Below, piece by piece: positions 34,492 through 46,119 of a stretch of DNA of 64,000 nt. This DNA comes from Didymella arachidicola. Its lineage: Eukaryota > Ascomycota > Dothideomycetes > Pleosporales > Didymellaceae. The translations under genes and the position numbers were made by a program. Position 1 is the first letter of the stretch, and the number at the start of each line of letters is the position of its first letter. Location of the stretch: assembly GCA_016630955.3 (NCBI GenBank), contig CM049992.1:1612001-1676000 (forward strand). Reading direction: 5' to 3'. A model generated the notes under the pieces. That model searched no databases. It was given only the letters and a program-made list of their open reading frames with translations, and had not been told where the DNA came from.

Positions 34492-35712
34492 TACTTGTGC
34501 TTCTGCGACTTCTTTCTCCATTTCTTATCGTTCGGTTTATCGTGCTCGAGAAGCATTAGACTCATTTCAGTGGCAGGCCACAGGTAGATTCAGCAGCAGT
34601 TTGCATCGACGCGAGGCGCGTTTGACGACGGTACTGAGGGCGTTATGATCATGGCGATGAGGACGGACTTACGATCACGGCTGGCATGGACATGGACGGA
34701 TATACCCCTGCATACTCGGCGTTCAGGTACTTTGCATTTTCGGATAGGTCAGGACACTACGGAAACATACCCTGGGACTGGCGTTTACATAGCTGGCTTT
34801 GCACAGTGCTTCACCAAGATGTGAAGGTGAGCTGTTGTAGCAAGGCTCAATCAGATTGTTGAACATCATCTTACCTTCTTACCCCGTGATTCAGCTTATA
34901 GCGTGATCTGGTGCTGTCCTTGGACAATGGAAGTCGAGTCTGCAGGCAAGAGCTGCATCGAGCAGTACGTAGAGAGGTCAAAAGAGCTCAACTTTCCATT
35001 GGGAGGTTCGCAGGACTCCGAATCAGCAGCTGGTACAAATGTAGCAAAAGTCAATCACAATGATTCTATAATGGCTTCTGCATGACTGAGCTCAGTACAA
35101 TAGCCAGGTTCGATGGCTCTCGCCGTTTAGTCAGCGACACCACCGGTGGGAGCGACAGTTTGTCTGACTTGGGCCTGGAAATAGGCGTAAAATAGGCCTG
35201 AAAAACTTGCAAGAATTTGAGCAAGCACATCTGATAGGTCCACCCGATAGCGAACGTCAGTTGAGTTGAGGATGACGATGCCTGCACCCATGTTCATCCG
35301 CGATTGTGCCTGCGTCAATAGTGGGTTGGTGGACCCTAATGCTCGTGGATGGTTCCTTCCAAAACTGCAACAGACCTTCAAAACAATTGACACAGACCCA
35401 GAGGAAGACTCTACCACGTTACATGCCATCGACCTCATGCATAGTGATTGCAACCTCGGAGCTCGGAGTAATAGCGTGCTTGAGGGAGTAACGGCGGAAC
35501 ACGCGCAATTGGCGTTCCCGCACGCACATGACCCTTGTTCGCCAGCTTGCCGTCACCGACTCTGCGGGGTGGATCCTCTCCGACCGCGGTCATAAGCAGC
35601 AAGCTCCACTGCCATGCGCGCGACTCAGACGAACAGGCAAACTGCCTGTTCTACTTACTTACTTTTCTTTGCGACTGCTGCATAGCATGCGTCCAGAGAG
35701 TACGGCACCACC
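34492..35712. other. Intergenic, no confident gene
   Basis: About 1.2 kb. On the minus strand at 35127-35453 an open frame of about 108 codons has a somewhat protein-like end (NMGAGIVILNSTDVRY, then DLSDVLAQILASF), but there is no family match and no clear splice partner. I leave it uncalled. The right end is the promoter of the MFS gene. Confidence 0.4.
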
Positions 35713-37680
35713 ATGAGCGAGCCCAAGCTACCAGTCAAGCAACTGGTCATTCTTGGTGAGCAACACCCCATCATTCTTGACCGCCTTGACCATAGCTGAC
35801 AAACACTAGCAATATGTCGGTTTGCAGAGCCTATCGCCCTGACCTCAGTCTGGCCATACGTGCCAGAGCTCATGGAGCGATTCGGCGTTCCTGAGAACGA
35901 GATCGCTCGCTGGGCCGGCCTCACATCCGCCATCTTCTCGATATGCCAAGCTTTCACAGGCCTGATCTGGGGCGCGGCTTCAGATCACTACGGACGAAAG
36001 CCGATTATATTACTGGGATTGTTCAATACGATGTGGACCATGCTGCTTTGGGGGTTCTCGACGAATCTGCCCATGGCCATGGCGGCGCGTGCGCTACAAG
36101 GCTTAGGCAATGGCAATGTCGGCATTCTGAGGACAACAGTCGCTGAGCTATGCCCTTGGAAGGAGCTGCAGCCTCGAGCCTTTTCCGTCATGCCGCTGGT
36201 GTATACGGTCGGCGCCATCTTCGGTCCTACATTGGGCGGTGCTCTGTCGAATCCTCTACGACTCGATCCTCGCAAGCCGAGCGGTGATAGCTTGCTGGAG
36301 AAGTTTCCGTATTGTTTACCGAATCTGGTGGCTGCTATCTTCTTCGCAGTCGGTATCGTCGTGGGGTGGCTTTTCCTGCAAGAGACTCTGGAGAGCAAGA
36401 AGCACCATCAAGATCTTGGTCTCAGGACTGGTACAAGGCTTATTGCATATGTCCGTAAGCTGTTTGGCATCGGGAAGGAAAGTAGCAACCCTGAGCCGGA
36501 ACGTGAGCCGCTTCTTGGTCAGCAGAAGGCTGTCAATGGCGCCTCTGCCACCGTTCACGGTTCGGTCGTCGTGGCCAAGCCAGAAAAGACCGGGATACGA
36601 GACGTCTTGACGTACCAAACGACCTTGAACTTGGTCGTGTACACTATCCTGGCACTCTACTCGATTGCGTATGATCAGGTAAGCCAATTCACGGGTCGGC
36701 CGCTGTCTACGTTCTAACAATTGCAGCTGATCCCAGTCTTCTTGCACCATCCACCGCAAGCGCTGGACGACCCCAACGTCAGCCTTCCGTTCAAGTTTTC
36801 TGGTGGCTTTGGAATCGATTCACGACGTATCGGTGCCATGTTCACGTTATTCGCCATCTCGTCGACCTTATTCCAGTTCCTCCTGTTTCCTCCACTCGCT
36901 CGCAATCTTGGCGTGCTCAACTGTCTGCGAATTGCCTTCTTGATCTATCCGGTCGTCTTCTTCGTCACGCCCTTCGTGAGTCTTATTCCCGACCACACTA
37001 CGAAAGAGATCGTCATGATTGCTCTACTGGTAGTGCGCGGTCTGGCCGGTACCTTCGCGTTCCCAACTTCGACTATTATGCTCACCAACAGTGCGGCCAG
37101 CCTTCAAGTGCTAGGAACAATCAATGGTGTCGCTACCAGCGTATCCGCCGTCGGGCGCGCATCAGGACCAGCTATCGGCGGCGGTTTGTTCACCTGGGGG
37201 GTCAAGCGAGGGTATGTCATCGTCCCTTTCTGGACCTTGACTGCCATCTCGCTCGTCGCATCAATTCCCACATGGTGGCTTGTAGAAGGCAAAGGTTTTG
37301 GCGGCAGTGATGACTACGAAACTGAAGACGAGGATGCCGACACCATTGACGCCGAAGAGAGAGCCACAGCACCTAGAGCGATACCTGAAGAAGCTGCAGT
37401 CCGTTCAGAGTCCGAATTCGGCGAACCTGGGGCCATCCTCAGCTATACCAGTACGCGAAGATCAAGCGCAGCTCTTTCTGACGAAGGTGACGAGATCAAC
37501 GACCCGGAGCGAAGACGTTCGTCAGCACGACTACAAGGCATCAGAAGTCACTCTCGAGGAAGCAATACCGTAAGACGCTCCTCTATCCCAATCGGCATGG
37601 GCAAAGGACTGCGAAGATACAGCTCGAACTTGGGCAGTACAGGTGTTGACGCCAGCGGTACGAGCTGGGGCGGAAGGTAA
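35713..37680 (+). CDS. MFS transporter (ZIFL/TetA-like, DHA1 type)
   Basis: Three exons, 35713-35755, 35810-36678 and 36727-37680, give 621 aa. The first exon is only 43 nt (MSEPKLPVKQLVIL), joined by a 54-nt intron to AICRFAEPIALTSVWPYVPE. The major facilitator signature GAASDHYGRKPIILLG lies in the loop after helix 2, and RALQGLGNGNVGILRT fits helix 4. About twelve helices fall in two halves around a charged central loop (residues about 205-270). This resembles the zinc-induced-facilitator-like/yeast YCR023C group; the substrate is unknown, and both drug export and metal-related transport occur in the family. The C-terminal tail (about residue 510 onward) is acidic, then Ser/Arg-rich with repeated RRxS sites. 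Confidence 0.9.
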
Positions 37681-38766
37681 TAATTGATGGAGATGCACTC
37701 CGGATTACGACGCTGCGAATGTCCACCATCAGTGCGCTGAGGGCGACATGGAAGCAAGCAAGAATGGTGGCAAGGCGATTGACCCTTGCGTGGCAAACGG
37801 CTATGGCCGTTGAAATATATCTGGGGACCTCTACTGAAGCCAATGAGATATCCAGGCAGAGCACTATCAAACTTGAATGCTCATACATAGGATCCTGTCT
37901 CAGAAACACCCACTTCTCGCCATCGCCTTCAGTAAAGCCTTGAAGAATTTTACGATGAGATTGCCAGCAGGTGCATAGACAAAGTCACATAATACCAAAT
38001 CTCTGGACACGTGAAGACCGTGCACAGTTGCTTCTGCTGCTACTTACTACGGTGCGCGATCATCAGTCGGTTGGTGATCCATACTCCTTCGGTCAGCCTG
38101 GCATTCCGTACGGACAATCAGCGAAGTTTGCAGCCGTCACGATGTACGATGTCAAGGCTAGCGTTTGTCAACGATGCACTACATGGTCTCTTCTAATGAG
38201 TGGTCCAAGGGGCAGATGTATTTCCACAGCGCTAGTGAGTTAGGAGATTGACGACAACGCTATTGGTAGTGGCAATGCTGCCAATGGAACGTTGCATTCG
38301 ACAGATTCTCTCAACATATCGCGCTTCTCATGAAGATAAGCCACACGCTGCTGCAGCGGATCAGCTCAGACAAGACAAGTCGATGCTGTGTTATGCCCAA
38401 GCCTCTAGTGCTGATCCAGCTTCGTCATCTCAATGCTTGTGGCAGAGTCTATCGATCAATTTGATACACAAAAAGCTGCAACAGTGGTGTACGAATCCCT
38501 AGCGACGTATTATGACTGCATAAGTGCGGGCTGTGTATGGCGGCGATCAGATTCAGCCTTGCAGCGCGGGGAGTTGAACACCCTAAAGCTTGCCCGGTTT
38601 CCTGCGGGACTGCGTAACAAGACCACATCGAGTGCCTTTCCTCTACTTCCAAATACCTGTCAGTCTCATCATCTGTCCTCCTTCGAGCAGACTGTGTATG
38701 AATACAATCCATGAGTTTGCGCAGTATGGAGATCAGGCTGAACCGCCCCCACACCCCCATCCCACC
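37681..38766. other. Intergenic, no gene seen
   Basis: About 1.1 kb between the transporter and the disabled membrane-protein gene. Only short open frames, none with a motif. Confidence 0.5.
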
Positions 38767-41256
38767 ATGAACTTGGAACGAAATGTGCCAAATCAGGATC
38801 TATCGACAGTTGAGGGTCTTCTGAATAGCGATCGCTCCGTTTCTTTGCCTTCAGAGAGGTCAGGAAGAACCAAAGAGTGCGACGGTCAACAGGAGCTGCG
38901 CAGTCGCCAGAGGATCTGGCAGAATCCTGCCGCGATCATAGGGTTTTACGTCACAGGTAAGAGACCTCTCCTTCACACGATAGCTTAGAATTGATAGCCA
39001 TGTGATAGCTCTACTCAGTGCAGCGGTACACTTCGGTCTCTACATGTATCTCCACGGTCGAATTGCTGTAGCAGGCGGCGACAAGTTGCCGTTCACAACA
39101 ACTTTACCTCAAAGCTGTCACCACTCTATCGCTGCTACATGTCACTATCTTCCGCGCTGCTTTAGACGCCAGTATCGGCACCTGCTACGCTCAGTATCTC
39201 TGGACGGTCTTGAGGCGTCAGGTCCTTAGGTCAAACTGATCGAAGAGCTTTTCCAGATCCGTGCCAACGCGCTCCGTCTGTTCAATCCCATGCTTCTTCG
39301 GCACGCTCCAACGATTTTCTTAATTGCCTCGATATTTTGGCTCATACCTGTGGCAACTATCTATCCACCCGGAGACATGGTCGTAGAATTGGAAGCACGC
39401 CAGATACCACAGAAGTCCAACGTATCTGTGATACCGCAATCAGGAAAGCTCAGCCACCATAATCCCAACTTTTAACATCTTCTACCGTCGATACTTGCCC
39501 GCGGTTGGGAAGTCGGGTGCTCCAATATGTTCATACCGTCCATCCTCACCGACCAAATGCATGGCCTATCAGAGGACGATATGACGGGACAATACTGTTA
39601 TACGTAAAATAACGCCAGCCTCACACGGAACCCTGACTGACTTGAATCTAGACGACCAATCACGCCTCTTTTGACACTTGCTAAATCAATCTTGGTAAAC
39701 CCACGAAGACCTCAGATTCAACAACTCACAGAGGTCAATGCTTCTTACACGATGGTATTTTCCGGCCCAATGGTCCAGTTTAAGGAGGTCAATATTACGA
39801 GTGTCACCTCCGCGAACCGATCAGATCTCTCAGACCCCGCTGAGCAGGGGATCGGCCCAGGAGCCCGGTTTCCGGACTGGGCCCTGAACAAGACGATAAA
39901 GCCATCACAGCTATACTCTCCGATTGGTGCAATCTTCTTGAACCACACCTATCGACCTGATAGTTATTTGACCGTTTCGCCTCGCCCAAGACTGCCAATC
40001 AATGAGACTGGGGTCGAAAACAACTACAAATTGGCCTCGACTATCCATCTGATCTGGACTGTCCGTCACCAGAAGTGCTTTCTGGCTACAGCGGAGTATA
40101 CTGTAGAGGTCACGAATCCGGTACATGACTGGCACAACACAGTCGTTGCCCCACCTCAGTGAAGTAGACTGGCGTCAGAACCCAGTCGAGACTTTTCCCA
40201 CGCCACTACGTTCTTGGAAAGAGTATTAAAACATACTGGCTTTCTTTGACTCAATGACTATGAGTTTCTCTATGCGTGGCGCGGATCTCTCTGGGCTGAA
40301 GTTTTTCGGGCAAGATTGAATACTACCGGCTCATATCGCTCCAGTAATGGAACGGTCCTTGCGACCTGTGTCGCGATCGGGCTGTTCGAGAATACCCCTT
40401 ATGAGTTCTGTAAGTCAGACTTTCTGTTACAAGCCATAGAGTCGAGGGCTCGCCATATAGACCTTGCGCCCCAGCGGTTGTTGAGTATCCAGCATACTGA
40501 CGAGATACAGGCGACCCCATGTATCAGCTGTCGCCATTCTTCCCAAAGGTCAAGGGCCTTGGCAGCGTAGAATTCAGGCTGAACGAGACGCTGCTCAACG
40601 ACGAATTGGTTAACCTTACGATTGCGGCCATTTCTCTCGGTTTGTGGTATGACGTCGTTGACGGTAACGTTACCCGTCCATACAACGTATATCGCTTTGA
40701 GCATCGCCTCAACTTCTTCCTCCCATACGGACTTTGCTTGTTGCTCACTCTTCCAATATTGACGCTTGGTCTCTTTGCGTTGCGACACAACGGCGTTTCC
40801 GCTGTAGACGGCGGCTTCCTGTAAATTCTTATGGCTGCCGCAACATGCGATACTGCCATTGAGCGGACTGCAAGCCCGGGCTGTTTTGTTGGCAATGAAA
40901 ACATACCTGAGAAGCTGGAGAGATTAAAGGTTCGTTTTGGCGAGCTAAACGCTGCTGATAGGGCGAGTACGCAGGAGCCGAAGTCACCCAGTAGGCAGCG
41001 CGAGCTTGAGCCCAGGCATTCCCAAAACGTAGACCGGGAAGACTCTGTTAGGGATGCCGCTTCAATGAGCCTGCTGCAACCTCATGAGAGTGTCGAGGTT
41101 GTGGCTGTTGAAGAAGAAGAGGCGACATCTTTGGCTGCGACTACATCGGCAGTGTCGCTGCATCAAGCGACAAGCACTTTCACTCAAAGAGCAGGGTTTG
41201 GAACTATCGAGGAGACAATTCCATTCCGCAGAGGTCGTGGATCGAGTCTAGACTGA
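38767..41256 (+). pseudogene. Disabled gene for a fungal multi-pass membrane protein
   Basis: Pieces of one membrane protein lie in order but in shifting frames. A start (ATG 38767) leads to RIWQNPAAIIGFYV, an intron at 38957-39008, then ALLSAAVHFGLYMYLHG. A frame slip near 39100-39106 leads to KAVTTLSLLHVTIF and CYAQYLWTVLRR. A second slip near 39222-39232 leads to LIEELFQIRANALRLFNPML and a helix IFWLIPVATIYPPG. Stops and slips recur in the N-glycosylation-rich middle (39.5-40.3 kb). The last part has NFFLPYGLCLLLTLPILTLG, then a TAA (40822-40824) where the frame otherwise continues ILMAAATCDT for another 140 codons. TAA can arise from CAA by one C-to-T change. The family is common in Dothideomycetes but has no name I know. 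Confidence 0.75.
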
Positions 41257-41671
41257 GCGAAGCAAATTAGGTTGGTTCTCCCAGTGTCAAATAGATGACT
41301 AGCAGACCGTCGGAACAATTTTGAAGTGCAGTGTATTAAGTTTACTTGATGAGTTTATTTGGCGTCAGTCATTAAGTTGGGGATGTGCACACTGCACAAT
41401 GTTCGACACGGCCGTCGGTCCCCGATGCCAGGCAGCAACATTGCGAGGCGTTCCGGCAACAACTCGTTCGACAAAGGCGCCCGTCAGCACTTTCCTTGGC
41501 CGGCCACAACGCGACTACATCTCACCTTATCCAAGTCGTACACCTCAATTCCTTCCGAGTGTTGTTCGTGAATCTTCGTGACGCAATGGAGACTATAAGG
41601 TGCTTGCAATGTCAGCACGAAGCTACTCACCAGTCTCTCGACAGCTTGAATACATCTTATGCACTCGCGAT
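41257..41671. other. Intergenic, hydrolase promoter region
   Basis: About 415 nt, with no separate gene. The frame of the following hydrolase is open back to about 41600, so a longer N-terminus from an ATG at 41600 or 41609 is possible. Confidence 0.45.
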
Positions 41672-42870
41672 ATGGGATCATACAAAAACTTTTACTACGC
41701 ACTCAGCGCCATAGGCACCGGCAGCGCAGCCTATTTTCTCACACGCCACAAGGAACCAACACCACCAACGACCCCACTCCACGGCAAAGAGAATTGCAAG
41801 TACATCCTCGACAACTCGCACTCGCACACTTTCGGCTTGCCCGACGGACGAAAGCTCAGCTACGCAGACTATGGTGACCCAAGTGGCAAGCCTATCTTAT
41901 ATCAGCACGGTCTCCCAGGGAGCCGCATCGAAGCGACGCGTTACCATGATCTCGGCAAAGAACTTGGCCTAAGGATTATCAGCATCGACCGGCCAGGTCA
42001 TGGATGGAGTAGTGCGTTCGAGAAATTTGGAGCTAGGACGGTGAAGAGTTGGGCGGAGGATGTGAATGAGCTTGCGGAGGGTCTGGGCTTGAGTGAGTAT
42101 GCAGTGATGGTATGTCAACAGCTTCCGTCCTGTCATCATCCTTGAAGCGTATCACGGCCGTGCGCTTGAATTGACCTGCACAGGGTGTGTCCGGCGGCGG
42201 TCCCTATGCGCTCTCCCTCGCCTACGGCCTTCCCAAAGACAAGCTGAAAGTCGTGAGTCTGATCTGTGGCATCGGTCCGACAGATATCGGCATGTCTGGC
42301 GCAGGATGGCCCACCTATCTAGGTTTCACAGCCGGTTGGCGCTTTGCCGATCAAAGGATCACTCAGATCCTCTTACGGTGGTTCTTCCAGCGCGATAGCG
42401 CCGACAGCCTTGAGCTCTCTGATGAAGAGCGTCTGCGTCTCTTTCTCTCCCCAGACCGCATCAAGGGCATGAGTGATGCTGATAAAGCACTCTTCAGCGA
42501 CGAGGATGAGATGCGTGCGTATCTTGCTACTTCGAGAACAAGCTTTGAGCAAGGCTTCGATGCTTTGTGGAAGGATGGTTATACGATGTGTACAGAGTGG
42601 GGATTCAGGATTGAAGACATCCGCAAAGATCTGCCGGTTGTGTTGTGGTATGGAAGTCAGGACAAGAACGTACCGCCGAACCACGGCAGAACGATTGCGC
42701 GGCGTTTGAGGACGGAGAGTGAGCAGGACGATGGCGAGATAGTGGATAAGGGACCGGTGGCGTGGAAGGAGAGGGTCAGACTGAGGATGCTGAACGATAC
42801 ACATGCGAGCATTAGTATGCGGGACAAGAAAGGGTACTTGGTGGATATCCTGACTGCGTGGGGAAAGTGA
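41672..42870 (+). CDS. Alpha/beta hydrolase
   Basis: Two exons, 41672-42109 and 42184-42870, give 374 aa from the ATG at 41672 (MGSYKNFYYALSAIGTG). A hydrophobic N-terminal stretch may anchor it to a membrane. The oxyanion region is YQHGLPGSR, and the nucleophile elbow GVSGGGPYAL puts the catalytic Ser at about 149, right after the 74-nt intron (42110-42183). An acidic residue candidate is in WYGSQDKNVPPNHG and the catalytic His is in NDTHASIS near the C-terminus, so the triad appears complete. The substrate is unknown; small esters or epoxides are typical. Longer in-frame starts exist upstream. Confidence 0.87.
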
Positions 42871-43411
42871 GGGTTCATGGGTAGATAGCTGCTCAGCTCT
42901 GCCTCCAAGACTTCACTCATCTCTTCCTTATCGAACAGCCTGTACACATCGAGAAATCAATGGGTCCTCCGATTATCATCGCCAGGTTTGCCGACGGTTA
43001 CGATGACACTATGGCCTTGAGCGATTATTTCTAAAACAAGCCTCTCGAGGTGGCTCACGCGGGTCACATGGTTGCGTAAGCGCTCTTCGACTATTTTGCA
43101 TACTCGTGCTTCTTACTCGCTCGCGTAAGGTGAGGGTGGTTTTTCAAACTATTGTACAATAATTTCTAGGCTGGTTTCTATGCCTACGACAAAGAGAAAA
43201 TACAGGCGCGATGCGTCTGTCATTCTTTTGGGTCAGGTGCGACGCAAGACTAAGACAAAAGCAGCTCAGACACAGCGAAGCTCTGCGGATGCATTTGACA
43301 ACAATAACAAGGGCGGACGAGAAGAAGGGTGGGATTTGCAAAAAATGCATATATAAAGCAGCTTGGAGGTGTACACCTAGGGTTTCATCAACGATCTGAA
43401 GGCCTTTCAAC
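42871..43411. other. Intergenic, promoter of the phosphotransferase-like gene
   Basis: About 540 nt with no gene seen. It carries a perfect 10-bp palindrome ATTGTACAAT near 43152-43161 and the TATA element listed separately. Confidence 0.45.
43350..43358 (+). promoter_or_regulatory. TATA box of the APH-like gene
   Basis: TATATAAAG about 55 nt before the ATG at 43412, a good match to a core promoter element at a usual fungal spacing. Confidence 0.5.
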
Positions 43412-44609
43412 ATGGCGCCTTACGACCTCTCCTTCCGACCCGAAAGCCTCATTCCGAACATCATATACTGCGCATTCGGCGAAGAATTATCTGCAGAAGA
43501 GAAGGAAATAGTCAAAGGGTCAGATCCAGGTTTCAACTCCACCGAAATTTGTGACCTATGTCGAGCCTGCGGTTGGAACACTAAGCACGAACTCACATCC
43601 TCGTACCTACCGCGCCTTCGCGTCGAACATACGCGCACTAATACCGGTCTATGGGTTATGGGGAACGACTGGATGCTATGGGACCGCACTGCGGACCGGA
43701 CTGGGAACGACTACATGACGCACCAATTCCTTAGCAAACAAAATACGAAAAACATACCCATTGTGAAGACAATGATGGAGTTTGCAGACGAGGGCGGTGG
43801 GTACAATTTTCTGGTCATGTCTAGAGTGAAAGGCATTCCGCTCGAAATCGTTTGGCCAACACTAGCTCCTGGAGAAAAGGAGGGCTACATGCAGCAGATG
43901 GCTGCCATGCTTCGAGAACTGCGCGAATTCACGGCAGAGTTTCCGCAGCGGGTGGATGGAGGCCCACTGTGGGACAACGTAATTGCGAATTGCAGTTCGA
44001 GGAAAAAGTGCATTAAGATTGGGAAGACGACAGATGAGTGGTTCAGCAACATGGACGATGAGCTTCGAGAGGGCATTGCACGGCGGCTGAGGACCAGAGA
44101 CAAAGCTGTCATTGAAGCACATCTACAAGAGATAAAGGTACATTTCCCTGTGCCTAACTCAAAACACGACCTAAGCTCTAACACCAACACAGCAAAACTT
44201 CCCATCCAGCACCCCCTGCGTCCTCACCCACGCCGACCTCACCCTCGGCAACATACTGGTGCACGAAGGCAAAATCGTCGCAATAATTGACTGGGAGGTC
44301 GCGGGCTACTACCCATGGTGGGTCGAGATCCTGACCTCGCATGACCGGTCCCTTAGCGACTCGGGCCTCGAGCTGTTCGATGCCGTGTGGAAGGAGCTTG
44401 GCACAGGCCTCGACGACTTCCGGGACAAGGTACGCCCCGTCAATGAGGCGTGGCGGTACAGTCCTGTGCAGCATACAGGCAAGACGCATTACTGGCAGCG
44501 CCCGGCATTTTGCAGGTGTCAGCTGTTTGGCGGCTACATTGACAAACATTTGGTTGATTCTGAGGAGAGACATTTTGTTGAATATGAGAGGCCTGAGTGG
44601 GAAAGGTAG
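43412..44609 (+). CDS. Aminoglycoside phosphotransferase-like (APH) kinase-fold protein
   Basis: Exons 43412-44137 and 44193-44609 give 380 aa. The kinase-fold core shows LTHADLTLGNILV, with Asp257 as the likely catalytic base and Asn262 for metal binding, then IVAIIDWEVAGYYP, where Asp275 equals the DFG aspartate. The 55-nt intron just before this motif has a CTAAC branch-like site. Fungal APH-family proteins are many and mostly uncharacterised; they phosphorylate small molecules or choline-like substrates in better-known cases, and resistance is not implied. The N-terminal third is poorly conserved in my reading. No signal peptide, so likely cytosolic. Confidence 0.88.
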
Positions 44610-44616
44610 GTGGATG

Positions 44617-45095
44617 CTAGAGTAGTATCAATGAGGAGCCTAGGCAGAGTTAGAACCATCACTGGTGTAATGGTCGGAGATGCCTTACCGGCTGTTCTAT
44701 CGGCGTGTGTTTCGAGTATGTCGCGGCCCTTTTGAAGAAAATCGGTTTGCTTAAGATGCCATCGCAGCTTGGGCCGTCTTGTTCCTGCGCAGCGGCGCAC
44801 TGTCCCGTCGGCGTCCTTGATTAGTATGGCGAATTGCTCGTCGCTGCCAACGCGTACTACGACGAGCACGCCGTTGTTCAATATTTGGACAGCTTGCTCG
44901 AGCAAGCCCTCGTGGAGTCGTTGGGAAGAGGGGAACCAGCGAGAGTTGCAGCCGAACGAGTATATCTGATAGGCGCATTTTTGTTCATTGTCTATGGTGG
45001 ATGATGTTTGTGCGGTGCAAAGGCACACCTTCTGATTGAGAGAAGGTGCTCTTCGCAGAACCAGCACTTGTTCTGATCCACGGGAGGTCGGACAT
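44617..45095 (-). CDS. Predicted small three-exon gene, conserved-looking unknown protein
   Basis: I propose minus-strand exons 45095-45029, 44991-44689 and 44639-44617, giving 130 aa. It begins MSDLPWIRTSAGSAKSTF, runs through KCAYQIYSFGCNSRWFPSS, VQILNNGVLVVVRVGSDEQF and DADGTVRRCAGTRRPKLRW, and ends TAGSSLILL. The last intron (44640-44688, 49 nt, GTAAGG...TCTAACTCTGCCTAG) is a textbook fungal intron, and its removal brings a stop just before the end of the convergent phosphotransferase gene. The first intron is only 37 nt; an alternative donor (GTGCTG) would give 76 nt and a shorter N-terminus. No family name recognised. The coding texture of the middle exon is good. Confidence 0.5.
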
Positions 45096-46119
45096 TAGCG
45101 AGCATCTTTCCTTGATTGATGGAGTCTGACCCTTCAAAATGCTCTTCACGTCCTCCTTAATGCATGCTTAAATCAAGACAATGGCAAGACACACTTTCAT
45201 TTGTCTCTGGTTTTGCGAGTTCGTAATCTTTGTCTGACGTCGGTAGTCAGACATCTCGGCACGTTTCGCAGTATCTCAGTGCTCAGATAGCATGGGCTCT
45301 GTATGCATTCACGAAGGTCACAGCAAGGACGAGTCTGCTTGATACAGTTCCGCTCCTAATTGACCCTACCATGACGAACAAGAAGTGACCGTAAAGCTGA
45401 CCGCAGTCGCTAATCAGGACATCTTTATGTGAACAGATTTATGGACACATTAGGAAAGCAGGAAGTGAGATTGAAGTACCGACGAGTCGTTCAATTTTTT
45501 TGTCCTTTCGTATAAACACTAGGCATCATTGCTAGCTTCCCATCTTGGACAGCCAAGGACAAGGCCGCTTCCATCCACACATCATGAAGTAAATAGATAT
45601 ATGTATAACTACTGCTGCTACATTCACAAGGCTTCATCGCCTAGCAAGATATCAACGACTCCTTTTTTGGACCTGGAGCAAGCAACCTCGACAACGACCT
45701 TAACTTCGATCACAAGTACGCTTATCCCTGGCGTCTCAGGCGTTCCTGGACCTATTTTCGCCGCCTTGGCTTCGCCAGTTGCAGTCGCTCCTATACAGCA
45801 GCCGGGAGGATCGAGCGCTGTCTTGGATCAGTGTCTCCATGGTTGCGACGTTACGTTGGTCGTACGGTCGCCGTGTGAGGAAGCATGCCGACTATGATCA
45901 CCGTTGCAACGAGCGTGGCTGTGGTAAGAGCTTCTGAAGCTGCGTGATCACCTTTGGCAGAAGGATAGGGTTGAGACCCAGGCGTCTGCACGCAGCGGAG
46001 AGCATTTTTAGGAGATAGCCTTTGCACTTCCCAGTCGTGCCTACAGTAGTGTAGTGCAATAGTCTTGCTATTCACACACCCTCTCCCAATCCCACATCCC
46101 CTCCACATCCATCCACACC
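45096..46119. other. Intergenic, no confident gene
   Basis: About 1 kb between the predicted small gene and the 3' end of the NUDIX gene. A plus-strand open frame ending at 45897 has a Thr/Pro/Ala-rich stretch but no start context or motif that I trust. C-rich sequence dominates the right end. Confidence 0.4.

Noticed and set aside
43152..43161. Palindrome ATTGTACAAT as a regulator site
   Set aside because: A single 10-bp A+T-rich palindrome is expected by chance in 64 kb and has no second copy that I saw near related genes.
45529..45897. Thr/Pro/Ala-rich plus-strand frame
   Set aside because: The composition could fit a secreted protein, but there is no signal peptide at any start and no family pattern.
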